DNA of 64,000 bases from Sequoia sempervirens. Taxonomy: Eukaryota > Streptophyta > Pinopsida > Cupressales > Cupressaceae. The position numbers were made by a program, and so were the translations under genes. Numbering within the stretch: the stretch's first letter is position 1; every line of letters starts with the position of its first letter. Shown in pieces: positions 1 to 11,560 of this stretch. The stretch is taken from NCBI GenBank assembly GCA_007258455.2, contig VDFB02139279.1, forward strand, positions 1 through 64,000, in the 5' to 3' direction. Under the pieces are notes generated by a model, which was given only the letters and a program-made list of their open reading frames with translations, was not told the origin of the DNA and searched no databases.

Positions 1-121
1 TAGTCTATTGTGTAGTTGGCAGATTTGTTTGAGGATTATGTCCTACGTAGTTTTTCAAATTTTGAGGCTGGAAAAAATTTGGGGTTCCAAGAATTGGTAC
101 TATACCAGCCTGAGTATGGTT
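1..121 (-). pseudogene. Element C gag, C-terminal fragment (beyond the element A insertion)
   Basis: Read on the minus strand, this stretch continues the reading frame of the gag relic at 19435-20454 once element A and one copy of the 5-bp target duplication are ignored. The peptide is rich in Pro, Gln, Asn and Thr, like the end of the gag fragment on the other side. A TAG stop lies close to the window edge. It carries no catalytic motif. It matters mainly as the second flank that shows element A landed inside a gag gene. The rest of element C (pol, 3' LTR) would lie left of this window. Confidence 0.6.
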
Positions 122-126
122 GTTTT
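122..126. repeat. Target-site duplication of element A, 3' side (GTTTT)
   Basis: These five bases directly outside the 3' LTR differ by one base from GTTTC at 19430-19434, directly outside the 5' LTR. A 5-bp duplication is the normal size for Ty3/Gypsy integration. The mismatch fits the age of the element. Confidence 0.75.
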
Positions 127-1514
127 TGTGAGACAAGGATTGTCAGTGTGGGTCAATTACGCTTAATCCATGAGGAATTGAAGCATAATTTACCCAAATA
201 AACTTGCATCTACCGAACAAGATCATTCAAATTAAAAATATTAAACTAAGAATTTAATTGAAACTGAAAGTTACAAACTACAAAAATAGTTAAATTCCTA
301 CTCTAACCCATTTGAAACTTATCTTGTTTTTGAATTGGTGTCGTGTTGATGTGAAATGATGACCCTTTCCCAATCCTGTGATTAGTGAGCCTGTTTCAGT
401 CAATTCTATGGAAGAGAATTGATGAAACCATTGTGATAAATGGATGAAAACTTAGTTCATGCTAATTTAAACATGATGCAAGCTAAGTTAATATGATTTT
501 ATGCTAAAAATGAACTAATTATGCAATTTCTAAGCTAATATAAGCTAATTTTAAGCTAAAAGATAAAAACTGTAATTCATATACAAACTAAGATGGATGC
601 ATGAAAACCATTAATGGATGCTCTAAGCTATTATGCAATTTAAAATAAACTAAAACAAGCTAAAAGTGAGTAAAATATGAGTGTGGATGCAAGTGAGTTC
701 AACAACATGACTTTAAAATTGAAAGATGCATCCATTTGTCTCCAAATAGTGACCTATTTATAGGGAATCAAATGAGAAATGGAGGGTTGAGATCAAAAAG
801 ATTAATCAATAGTCAAAGATGAAGGAGATGAGAGGCATGGATCATGGATTCTCATCAACGGATGAGAATGCATGATGGGATTTAATCAAGGGTTCACATT
901 TGATCCTAACAAACACACTTTTGACCTACACATACTTGAGGTCCAAAGGTGACTTTATTCAAAAAGGTTAAAGAGTTAAAAACTTGTTTAAAGAAGCTAA
1001 GTGAAAATATCCCTTTTTCAAATGATGGAGGAATAACAACATTCTTTTGGAATATTCATTTGGGTGAGGAAAAAGGAATTTTGTAAATTAAAAGAAAACT
1101 TTAATTGTGCAAAAATGGGATAAGGAATATTCCATGGGAATATTCCCCTTTTTAGAGGAAAATTAGTTTAATTGTTAATTAAGCAAGATTTAATCATGCA
1201 ATTAGGGGACTTGGAGGAATAAAGTGATATTTAATTAAATAACTCAAGGTTATTTAATTAAATAAGATGACTTAGGGAATTAAATTAAATGTTTTGATTT
1301 ATTTAATTTAATGAGATGAAGTGTTAGCGTGCAGAGGGATGAATTAACCCAATTTTGATGAATTAGGTTAATAGATGAAACTGATGCAATTAATTAATTA
1401 GATAGGATAATTCAATCAATTAAGTGAAAAGAAGATGGGTTTAAAGAAGAAATGATGTTAGTAAATTTGTTTCGAGTGTTTGAGATCATTTAGGACATTT
1501 TTTCAGTGTCTACA
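127..1514 (-). repeat. 3' LTR of element A
   Basis: This matches 18011-19429 along its whole length. On the element strand it starts TGTAGACA at 1514 and ends TCTCACA at 127, giving TG...CA termini. A TATAAATAGG box lies at 753-762 (minus strand), at the same place as in the 5' LTR. It is about 30 bp shorter than the 5' LTR, mostly because it lacks an insertion that includes a GA-rich tract (19100-19140 in the 5' LTR). Confidence 0.9.
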
Positions 1515-1530
1515 TTTTGCCCCTCTTTGA
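1515..1530 (-). other. Polypurine tract of element A
   Basis: On the minus strand the sequence TCAAAGAGGGGCAAAA abuts the LTR start TGTAGACA. This is the expected primer site for plus-strand DNA synthesis. The same arrangement, CAAAGAGGGAAAAAA followed by TGTAGACA, occurs at 47191-47213 in element B. Confidence 0.85.
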
Positions 1531-1964
1531 AGTGAGGTACATGTTGCTTCAGTTCAAAGAATAACACTCTTCAGGTTAAAAATGTTGCTTAAATCAAAAA
1601 ATAAAAAATTTCTAATTTTTTAGATGCCCCACTGCTGAAGGATAAAGCTAATTCCCTGCCCCCTCAAGAATCGGGCAGAGATTTCAAATTTTGGGTTGAT
1701 TTCTCGATAAAGGTTAAAAGTTTCCCCAAGGGTCCAAAAAGGCTCTAGGATGCAAGAATTATGCCAAAACACAAAAAGATGCAAAATTAGGTTTAGATTG
1801 AAAAAAATTGGTGAAAATGATGATAAACCCTAGCTTGAAGATGAAATTAAGGAAAAAAACCCTAATTTATTAGCATAAAGAATCCAAGAAGGGTCACTTT
1901 CAATTCATTTTTGCAATCACACTTAAGATATTCTTGCTATTTTGAGCTCTAACCCTTTGACGAA

Positions 1965-4085
1965 ATGGCATGTCGAGAGCTTCTTAGGAACATCTCTGAC
2001 CAAGTTCAATAGTTCCAGCGGCTTCCAAGCACAGGACCACCGGTATGTAACTACAAACTTGATTTGAAATTTAACTTTTGGATGCATTTATTACACTTTG
2101 AAATTTATACTTTAATGGCATCACTATATAACGAGCGACGCTTTTTCCAATTTAGAAATTAGAGTTAGGGTTTTCCAAAGATTAAAATGCAAAGCCCATG
2201 TGTTTGGTGACACATGTTGTGATTTGTAATTTTAAATGCTTTTGGGTGCCGCAATTTGAAATTTGAATATAGCGACGCTATTGTGGATTTTGAGCTATCA
2301 ATTTCAAATTGAGTCAAATTTCTTCAATTTCCTGACACCGTGTGCTTCATGGATGCCGAAGGTCATTCCACTGCTGATGTCGTGGGAGCATAGAACCACT
2401 GTATTGGAGAGATTGAATGATCTGTCAGATTTGTGCCAAGAGCACATGGGAGAGATAGACCTTTGGTATGTTGCATATGCACCTATCATCATGACACATC
2501 TTGCTATGATGACCACTTTGTGTGAGAGATGGCATAGTGAGACTTTTTCGTTCCACCTTCCGACAACTGGGGTGACAGTGATCTTGGAGGATGTTTGGTA
2601 GATCCTCTGTTTGTTGATTCATGCTGATTGAGTGATCTATGATGTTGATTCTAAATTTGACGCCTGTTACGAGGTGATGGAGCTTGAGGACATCACCTTA
2701 GTGACATCATAGATTGACCTCAAGATGTATAGAGGTCACGTGCCCACTTACAGATTGATCATCGTAGCCATCATTTTAGGTTTGGTTGCTCCTGATAGAT
2801 GCAATAGAGGGTTTAGCCTAGGATGGGGCTTGGCATGGCATCAAATGCTCTATAGGAGGACACTCTTTGCATGGGGGCCCATGATGTTGGCCTCTTTGTA
2901 TCATGACATGCACAATTTAATTTATTGTGATGGGAGAGCCATTGGCGTCGGGGTGACTTTGCTTCACATTTGGGAGTGGAAGCATATTGTTGTGCTCCAA
3001 CCTATTGTTCAGATGGTAGAAATTGATCCAAATTATCCTGTGATCTAGTGGTATAGGGGTGCAATTACACTGAGGAACATTAGACAGATTGGGCTCTCGT
3101 ATTGGTGACTGGTCATTGATGATATAAAAAATTTCTACTAGTGCCCATGGCTATAAATGTCACCTTGGTTTGATGATGTCCAATAAATACATTTTACTAG
3201 GCAGACCTGATACATGTAGGGTCGCGAGCACACCATTATTGAGCTATATTTACCAGACATGGTGGCTCAGTAGTTTGGAGAGGTCTAGGACAAACCTAAT
3301 GATGAATACAAGGCTATTTTTTCTAGGTTGGCCAGAGAGGTTCCCACATGGGGACTGACCATTCCAACTCTCAAGGAAGTCGAGAGCTTTAGATAGTTAG
3401 TGGCTCACCCATGGGCCTATGATCAAGGTCAGGAAGTAGCATAGACTATACCTACATCTGATTCCTAGTTCGTACCTCCATAATGATTGAAAGATCCATA
3501 GGTGCTCTACGAGGGAGCCCGGACATAGGGGCTAGAGGCAAAGGACAGGGGTGGGGATGGCAAGTCGGGGGCTCACTGATTAGACAACAACCTCCTCAAT
3601 AGGCTCCAGTTGTACAATAGGGACATTAGCAACAAGCAGTAGTAGTAGCACCACCTCTAGATGCTAGGGATGCACAAATTCAGTAGCTACAACAATAGGT
3701 GCAGACTTTGACTGGTAAGTGGGATCAGGCCCACCAGTAGATTTTGGGTATTACTATTGAGCGAGATTAGGCACAATAGTAGGTAATTGCCATTATGGCC
3801 GAGATAGATTAGGTGTTATAGCGAGTGCAGGTTGTGATCGAAGAGAGAGACCAAGAGATTTTTTGGTGCCAACAGATAGAGGCTATGATGGTGGCCACTC
3901 ATGGTAGGACAATTTCAAAAAGGTTGTATAAAGAGGCCAGTACAAAGGATATGTATTATAGGTAGCATTACCACCAAGATGTAATGCAGAAACTTAGACA
4001 ACCTAATTTTTCACAGCACAGTGATGCACGACTGAGAGTAGAGGATCAACCTAAGAGGTAGGTTGGAGAGGATAGCAGCCATTAG
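1965..4085 (+). pseudogene. Antisense plant mobile domain (PMD) gene carried by element A
   Basis: This lies between integrase and the 3' LTR, on the strand opposite to gag-pol. Exon 1 (1965-2042, 26 codons) starts with ATG and ends GGACCACCG before a GTATGT donor at 2043-2048. It has one in-frame TAG. After an intron of unresolved end, roughly 2330-3420 encode a PMD/aminotransferase-like core with typical motifs: CERWHSETFSFHLP near 2520, VTVILEDVW near 2570, and a GWGLAWHQ... block near 2820. A Gln-rich and coiled-coil tail follows (3480-4080). Several TAG/TAA stops break it. PMD proteins are known from plant host genes (silencing-related MAIN/MAIL type) and from transposons; a function here is not established. 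Element B holds the same gene in the same antisense position (44490-46792). Confidence 0.75.
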
Positions 4086-4089
4086 GGCT

Positions 4090-4750
4090 AGCTATTATTA
4101 TGTATAGACACTTTTTAATTTTGTTGCTTGTTTCTTTATCATAGATATGCATTCATGGGATCCTTTTTGATAGCCTCATAGATATTGTACTTTTGATTGT
4201 TATACATACACTGATCTAGATTGTGTACCATGACATTCATTTTTTGATACATACATATGATACGGATATGGATTATTCATGATGTGTTCATCTTATTTCA
4301 TATATATGGATGCATATGATATGAGATGCTTATATTATGTATGGATGCACTCTACTTATTTCTATATGATATGTGATGATCATGATATGATATGGATGCA
4401 ATGTTGTGTTCTTTTTCAATATCTTTTCACGATATGCTATGAAATGAATGATATGTGATGTAAATGATGTGGATGGATTTCTTTTTGTGTATTCTCTATT
4501 GAATTTTATGATGATGTAGTATGCATATGGATATATGGATGCAAATGATAATGCAACATCAATTTAAGATGCTTAGAATAACAAATGTATATTATTCATC
4601 ACAACTCAAATGATAATGCAAAATGTATGATGTGATATGAAATGATTATGATGATGGATGCTATGATTATGCTATGATTATGAGATGTATGTATGCTGAT
4701 GGTTTATGGATGCAGGGTGGATGCATTGATGATGTTTTGGTTGATTTTCA
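4090..4750. repeat. Low-complexity GATATG / ATGGATGCA-rich tract in the 3' region of element A
   Basis: Short words such as gatatg, atgatg and atggatgca recur many times without strict periodicity. The counterpart in element B (about 43850-44350, on the opposite strand) has the same composition, so the tract is an old part of this element family. No ORF is present. Confidence 0.65.
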
Positions 4751-5640
4751 TGATACCAGGTTAGCACGAAGAGAAGATAGAAGAATAAAGAATGAATGAG
4801 TTTTGATTTCGATGATTGCTTCAAAAGATCCAACAAGTCCTTGATCCATCAAGACTTTATTAGAGATGGTGACAAGACAATGCAAAATAAAGATGTAGGA
4901 TGATGAGTTGCTCACACTTCGGGATTGGGATTTTTTTCGTTCCTTATTGTTTGATATATCACATAGACATGATGCATCAAGGTATTGATAAGCAAGACGA
5001 TGTTGTATCTAGTGTAATGGACTTTGATTCGAAAAATAGATAGGATAGTTCTTGTTCACACCTTGACATATAGAAACTTCGTTGGAATGTAAGTTAGAAG
5101 CTTAAAATATATTGGACCAAATCATACACAATAGTTAACAACATACCGTAAATGACCTTCTTACACACAACTAAGCAAGTATGTGCCAAGATTATTTTTC
5201 AAGAGTATCCACAAGCACAACAAACAAAAGATAATGATTGATGCCCCATTCCTTTCTCTCTAAATAATTTTGATCGAGATCATCGAGAGGTCCTCAAAAT
5301 GGGTCATTAAGATAAATCATAAGAAAAAATCAAAGAAAAATAGTTAGTGTTATCCATATCTCTTGCCTAGTTTAAGTTTAGCTAAAGTGATTTCTAATAC
5401 TGATGCCCATCACAAGAAGGATACATCCTAAGACATGTTGATTAGAGGTTGTTTGATGTTAGGATGATGATGCTAAAATGAACCATTGATATAAAATTCA
5501 TTGATGCATTTACTTGTGATTTAGAATTTAGATTTTGACATTTAAGTTCACACTTTATGCCTTACAATGCTTGATTTCTACTTGTTTCACCAAAGGTTGA
5601 AGATGACGATCAATTTATTATGGGTGAAAGTTTATTGCAG
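4751..5640 (-). other. Non-coding 3' region of element A
   Basis: I see no gene here. The stretch between the low-complexity tract and the T-rich block is ordinary AT-rich sequence, partly alignable by eye with element B around 43000-43850 in reverse sense. Confidence 0.5.
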
Positions 5641-6360
5641 GTGAAAGCGAGATGGGATGGATGGTTTTGGATTTTCTTGATTATTTCAATGTTTTTGGTA
5701 TTTTTGAAAATGTTTTGAGGCTATTTTTGGTCTTTTTGAAATTTTATGCGAATGTTTAGGATTTTCAAATTTTTTGAGGTTGTTTAGGGTTTTCTGAGAT
5801 ATTTGAGGCTTTTTAGGGCTTTTGAATGTTTTCTATTTTTTTTTGGATTTTCCATTTTCAAATGTTTTTATATTTTAAGAATATTTGGATGTTTAGGGTT
5901 TTCCAAGGTTATCTGTATGTTTTGGGGTTTTGGAGATTTTGACCAAGAACCTAACCTAAGGACCTATCCTAGGAGTCTTGGGGGTTGATCAAAGATAAGC
6001 CTTGCCTATGTTATACACGCAGAGACCACATAGTTTGACTGACTTGACCCATTTACAAGATGAAGATATGAACATATGAAAGATGTCAGTTTATTATTAC
6101 AGACTCCTAAAGGAGTGACCTAGGGTGTCTCAGGGGCACATCAATGATGGACTTGCCTACGTTGAAGCTCAAAGACAACATAGTTTGACAACGGTACCAC
6201 TTTTTTTATTTTTTGATGTTTTGACCTTTTTAGGGATTTTGATGTTTTCTAGATGTTTTACATTTTTTCCTTTACAATTTTTTTTTTTTTTGGATTTTAG
6301 CTATACAGGATTTTGCAAATGTTTTTGGATTTTCTAATGAACATTTTACGAATGTTTTTG
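5641..6360. repeat. T-rich tract with a tandemly duplicated block, downstream of integrase in element A
   Basis: Repeated TTTTTGGATTTTC-like words surround two copies of a conserved block (about 5940-6055 and 6105-6200). Each block contains the words for 'GTAGGCAAG', 'GTCAAACTA' and 'CCTAGGATAGGTCCT', on the element strand and in variant form. Element B has the same pair at 42530-42640 and 42685-42790. The T-rich text gives rise to spurious hydrophobic ORFs. Confidence 0.6.
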
Positions 6361-6619
6361 GTGTTTTCTAATGAGATAATATTTTCGGTGACCTCAAGAT
6401 ATACAAGAATCCAATATGACTCATAACGAAATGTCCCTCAGTGTGACATGTTATACTACTTCAATAAAGGCAGGACAAACTGACCTTTGGAATATGCTAA
6501 GTAGTGCTAAAGGGTTCATGATACTCATAATATCAAGCTATGATAAGGACGCAGATGATGGATAAATGGTGGTGCAAAGAAAGATAGGACAAAAGAGCCA
6601 AAGAATAGATGGAGGTGCT
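6361..6619 (-). other. Spacer between integrase and the duplicated block, element A
   Basis: No ORF is supported. It aligns by eye with element B 42110-42330, including the conserved text around 'GATGGATAAATGGTGG' versus the reverse complement of the B copy. Confidence 0.4.
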
Positions 6620-7870
6620 TTATTTATGCAAGGAACCTATTTTCTAGGTTTTCACCAAGGTACTTTCCCAAAGTGCCACTAAAGTGGTTTTCACTAGAGA
6701 ACAATTTTTTCTCTTTATTTTTTTCAATCCTTTTCCTCATTTTTTTTGGATTTTGATTATTTTTTGATTTTATACCCTTCAAGACTAGCATAAATTTTTT
6801 TGAGATGCAAGTTGTTAGTTGGCTCCTGTGAGGGTTCACCTTCAGGGGTTGACAATTGGTATGCTCTTGATCCATAGCTTGTTGTGATGACAAAGGGACC
6901 CAACTAGTTAGGTTCAAACTTTCCTTTGTTGTCTTGATCTGGAAGGTTCTTCTAATTCTACTTTAGGACAAGATCTGTGACTTGGAATGAATAAATTTTG
7001 ATCCTCTTCTTATAGCTTCATTTCAATCGGTTTTGATATACTTTCAAGTGATTGAGGGTGTCAAGACAATGTTCATCTAGGAATTCTAGTTCATTTAGTC
7101 GAGACACTCTATATTCTTCCTCAATAATTAGGTTATGTAATGACACTCATAATGATGGGAGCCCCACCTCAATAGGCAACATAGCTTTTGATCCATAGAC
7201 CAAAGAGAAATGGGTTGCACCTATAGGCATGTAGATACTAGTTTGATAAGCCCAAAGAGTGAGATTTAACTGCAAATCTGCCAGTCACGAACAGTTTCAT
7301 TCACTGTTTTCTTCAATATTTTTAGGATAGTTTTGTTCATAGCCTCAGCTTGGCCATTTCCTTGGGAATAGTATGGGGTAGAGAATCAGTGTTGGATATT
7401 GAATCTTTGGCACAACTCTTTCACATCCTAATTTTTAAAGGGGGTTCCATTATTTGAGATGAGAGTTTGTGAAACACCATAAAGGTAGATAAGGTAATTT
7501 AGGATAAATTTGGAAATCTACTTCCCCATTATATATGTCATAGGAATGGCTTCTGCCCATTTAGTAAAGTACTCAGTGGCGGTTTTGATAAAATTGTGGT
7601 CATTGGATGATGTTGGGGTGATTTTTCCTATGAGGTCAAGGCCCCATTATGAAAAAGGCTATGGTGTGATCATTGGCTAAAATTCTTGAGTTGGAGCATG
7701 ACTCAGATCCCCATGCTATTGACACTGGATGAAATTCCCCACATACTGATGAGCTTCTTTTTTCATGGTTGGACAATAGTATCCTATCCTCAACAATTTC
7801 TTAGCTAATGTCATACTACTAGAACGGGACCCACATATGCTATCGTGTACTTTTGTTAAATCAATTAAGG
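6620..7870 (-). pseudogene. Integrase of element A (decayed)
   Basis: This was the element integrase, which inserts cDNA into chromosomes. Read on the minus strand from 7870 downward, it has an HHCC-like zinc finger remnant (about 7860-7700), a DDE core (about 7640-7000, with LDLIGKITPTSSN at the first Asp), and a C-terminal LGPFVIT segment near 6890. The second catalytic Asp appears as Asn in ISNNGTPF. The zinc finger has lost residues, and there are many stops and frameshifts. In the GPF segment the expected Trp is a TAG. It is contiguous with the RNase H domains upstream. Confidence 0.85.
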
Positions 7871-9060
7871 CTTCCTCTTGGTTAAGACATCATAGTAATG
7901 TCCCTTCGATGCTTCAACGGTAAAGGGTATCACCTAGGATCATGAATCGAGGCACCTTTTTAATAAAGATATTTTTAAGGTTTGAGGTGATATCCAATTG
8001 GAGGGTTCATCTGTGTAGGTAAGTGAATATGTCATGATACCATGGAGATACAGGACCAACAATGACACATGCAAATTTAGATTCAGGAATTTCAAAAGTT
8101 GGTACGAGAAGTTGTTCTACCAAGAATTCACATTGGAGGATGTTGTTTGGCATGTTTAACATTGATCTGATTTTTTCCATGGTGTCTGATGCTCTATTAT
8201 TTAGGCGAGGAATTTGCTCAAAAGTTATGTCTATGAAAAGATCCTTGAGATTCTCCACCATCTTTTTGTAATGAGTGAGATTGTTGTCTTTAGTTTGATA
8301 GTTGTCATTGACTTGGTTGATAGCCAACTATGAGTCTCCATAGACTTTCATCACTTGAATCTTCCACTGAATTGCTATCCTTAGACCTGTGATTAGGGCT
8401 TCATACTCAACAATGTTGTTAGTATAAGGAAATGATAGCCTGTATGACTTTGGGATACAATCACCTTGAGGGGTGATAAAAAGAATGTCTACTCCAGATC
8501 CATGTTGGGTGAATGATCTATCAAAGTACATCTTCCATTGAGTTGTGAGATTGATAAGGAACACTGATTCGTTAGGGAACTTAGATATCAAGGGGTTCTC
8601 AACATAGATAGGTGTGTATGCCCATTGGTTTGTGATCACTTGTCCTTTGATTACTTTGCACTCCACATACTCTATGTCAAACTCTGTTAAGATCATCACC
8701 CATTTAGCCATTTTTCCTATGAGAGTTGCTTTGGATAACATGTATTTTAATGGATTGATCTTTGCAATGAGCTTGATTTGATGTGACAACATGTAATTTC
8801 TGAACTTTTGTGAAGAAAAAACTACTGCTAGACATGCTTTCTCAATGGGTGAATATTTCATCTCATAGTCCACCAAGGTTCTATTGATGTATTAGATAGC
8901 TCTTTCCTTTCCATTTTCATCATGTTGTGCTAAAAGATCTCCTAGTGTTGCTAGAGTTGTTGAGATCTACATGATCAGTGGTGTGTTCGATATTGGTGGC
9001 ATGAGCACTAGAGGTGTCAGTAGATAGTCTTTGATCTACTAGAAAGCTTTATCACATTTG
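7871..9060 (-). pseudogene. Two RNase H domains of element A (RT-linked plus archaeal-type)
   Basis: On the minus strand, about 9060-8640 is the RT-linked RNase H (PLVLMPPIS, DLLAQHDENGKERAI, MAKWVMILTEFDIEYVE). About 8545-8170 is a second RNase H of the RVT_3/archaeal type: YFDRSFTQHG (first Asp kept, following Gly changed to Arg), NNIVEYEAL (Glu kept), YGDSQLAINQVN (Asp kept) and NNRASDTM (Asp kept). A second RNase H is the hallmark of the Tat lineage. In-frame stops remain (for example CAG to TAG), so no complete protein is possible. The segment 7871-8170 links to integrase. Confidence 0.88.
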
Positions 9061-10560
9061 TCATCCCACTTGTAGGTTATCCCTTTATGGAGAAGATGGG
9101 AAAAGGGGTGGATTTTATTTGATAGTTGTGCTATGAACCTTCTGATGGACTGTAGTCTGACTTGTAATCCTCTCATTTGCTTTAGTTTTTGCAGTGGTTC
9201 CATGTCTAGGATGGATTTTACCTTTTCTAGATCAATTTATATCCCTCTTTTTGAGACAATAAAGCCAAGGAGTTTCCCTGATGTGACCCAAAAGACACAC
9301 TTCTTTGGATTCAATCATACCTTGTATTCTTTAAGCCTGTCAAAGATCGGTCCTAAGACTTGTATGTGCTCACTTCTCTTCCTTTATTTTTCTCAAATAT
9401 CATCCACATAATCTTAGATTGTTTTGTGGATCATGTCGTGAAAGATGAGGGTCATTTCTCTTTGATATGTTACTCCTACATTATTTAACCCAAATGGCAT
9501 CACATTTCAACAATAGGTTCCCCATGGACAAGTGAATGTACTTTTATGTTGATCTTCCTTGGTGATTATGATTTGATTATAGCATCAAAAACCATCCATG
9601 AGTGACAGCATTTCATGCCCAGCTGTTAAGTCCACAATGAGATCAATGTTAGGAAGAGGGAAATCATCCTTTAGGAATGCTTTGTTTAAGTCTCTAAAGT
9701 CAGTACATATTTTGATGCCCCCAATGGGTTTTGAGATTGGTACTAGGTTTGAAACCCACTCAAGATAATCTATCGATCGGATAAAACCAATGTCAAGAAG
9801 CTTTTGTAACTCTAGTTTGACCAAGAGTGCTATCTGAAGATGCATCTTCCTTAATTTCTGCTTAATTGGTTTGGCTCTAGGATAAACTACTAAGTGATGC
9901 ACAACCACTTCAGGATCAAGACCTAGCATATCTATGTATGACCATACAAAGTTGGCTCTTTGTTCTTTCAAGAAAGTTGCCACATTTTTTTGTTCTTCAT
10001 CCAACAAGGATTCAACATAGAAAGTGATTTGAGGTGCTTCTTTGGTACCCACATTGAATGGAGTGGAATTTTTTGCTAGCACTACTAACTTTTTTGATTG
10101 CATTTCACTAAGGGGGAGATTGAATCCCTCATCCTTGGGTACCTCAAGGAGGTTTTCACCATCAGATGCATCTTTTGTTTTTACTATTTTAGGATCTAAG
10201 AGTGCCACTAGGTGGTTTTCACTCAAGGATCTGCATGTTAGTTGCATTTCATTAATTTTGCAACTGAAGGATTCAATCATCTCCCCATATTCAAGCTCTT
10301 TGTCGAAGCCTACTTTGTGATATTCCCATGATAAGTTGTCATAGAGTCCCATAAATTTTGAGATCGCTTCATCATTTTTGAATAAATTTAGAATTGGTGG
10401 TCCTTGTTGGTCCATGTCAATAAGTTGCAGGCATACTAGGTGTATTTCAATTGGTTGGTTGCTTAGGACAAAGGATGTTATGGATATCATAAAGAGGGTG
10501 TTGCTCTCAAACAAGCCCATAACATCAAGGGGAAAGTCATTTAAGGTTGTATCACACAAT
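9061..10560 (-). pseudogene. Reverse transcriptase of element A with upstream pol linker (decayed)
   Basis: An open stretch of 324 codons (10559-9585) covers the pol linker and the start of RT: LRKMHLQIALL, EWVSNLVPISKPIGGI, TDFRDLNKAF, DDFPLPNIDLIVD and LSLMDGF. The first catalytic Asp lies in the last of these. RT continues after a TAG with CYNQI and PWGTYC. The catalytic box YVDD is kept near 9400, but stops lie on both sides of it. RT would copy genomic RNA into cDNA in the virus-like particle. This is the longest open frame in element A. Confidence 0.9.
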
Positions 10561-11560
10561 GTAGGTAACCAAGAGGAAGCCTCAACTCGTTTAGCGAAAA
10601 TACCTTTGCCAATAAGTGTGACCTTGCTAGTAGTACAACCTAAGCCAAGATTCTTTATTCATTTCTTAGGAATGATGGGTTCTAGTAAACCATTTTCATT
10701 CTATCCTAGGTTTTCATTATTGTTTTATCCCCAATTCTACATGAGTTGTAGGCCTTTTATATCATCTTGCATGGGAAGAACAGGGACAGGTTGTTCATCT
10801 TGATAGAGGAGTTTAGAGATATCTTCCTCATTGACATCTTCCTAGTTCAAATCCCCCCACTTGGTGAAGGTAGTAGCTACCATCTTGATTGTTTTAGGTT
10901 CTTTGGTGCTAGATGTGGGTTTCCCATAAGATTGAGGAAAAATAGGTAACTCTCCTAAGAAAAAGGTGTCTTTCAATAGTTTGTAGTTTCCACAACCATC
11001 ATCTTGGATCACTACTTTGACGTCGGGTATCCTCTGCACAATGGGTATTTTTGCTACTAAGGTAGAAGCCAGGGATGCAAGGTCAACAAATGAGCTTGAT
11101 GGTGTAGGCCCTTCATCATTTTTGGGTATTTGGGGGATCTTATAGAACTTGGCCTCAAGACTTTTTCAGTAGTAAAAAGGCTCAGGATCTCCATGGATAG
11201 TGATTTCTCTACCTTCGAAAGGAAACTTCACACTTTGATGATAGGTCGAGGCTACAACTTTTAGAGCATGGATCCATGGTCAGCCAAGTAGGATGTTATA
11301 GGGAAGATCAATATCAAGCACTTGGCATGTAGTTTCTACAATAATAGGTCCCACCTGAATGGGAAGTGTAATGATTCCTTGTGATACACGTTCTTGGTTG
11401 TAATATGCTCTGATGGTGGTACTCTTTTCTTTCTCAATAGCATCTTCTAAATAGCGTAGATGTTTGATCAACTACAGGGTACAAATGTTAAAACCAACAC
11501 CTCCATCTATCAAAACTATTTTAACCTTGTTTTCATGAATGACAACCTCAAGGTGTAAAG
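10561..11560 (-). pseudogene. Aspartic protease and pol linker of element A
   Basis: On the minus strand, IVLIDGGVGFNICTL (about 11530-11480) is the retropepsin active-site region, with DGG where D-S/T-G is usual; element B also reads DGG. It is followed by IKHLRYLEDAIEKEKSTTIRAY and PYNILLGWPWIHALK (about 11280), the second conserved protease segment. A linker runs on to RT (WGDLN, DDIKGLQL). The role is Gag-Pol processing. One stop follows the active site and several lie in the linker. Confidence 0.8.

Noticed and set aside
5803..6337. Phe-rich hydrophobic ORFs that look like membrane proteins
   Set aside because: They come from T-rich low-complexity DNA, have no counterpart frame in element B, and lie within the 3' non-coding region of element A.
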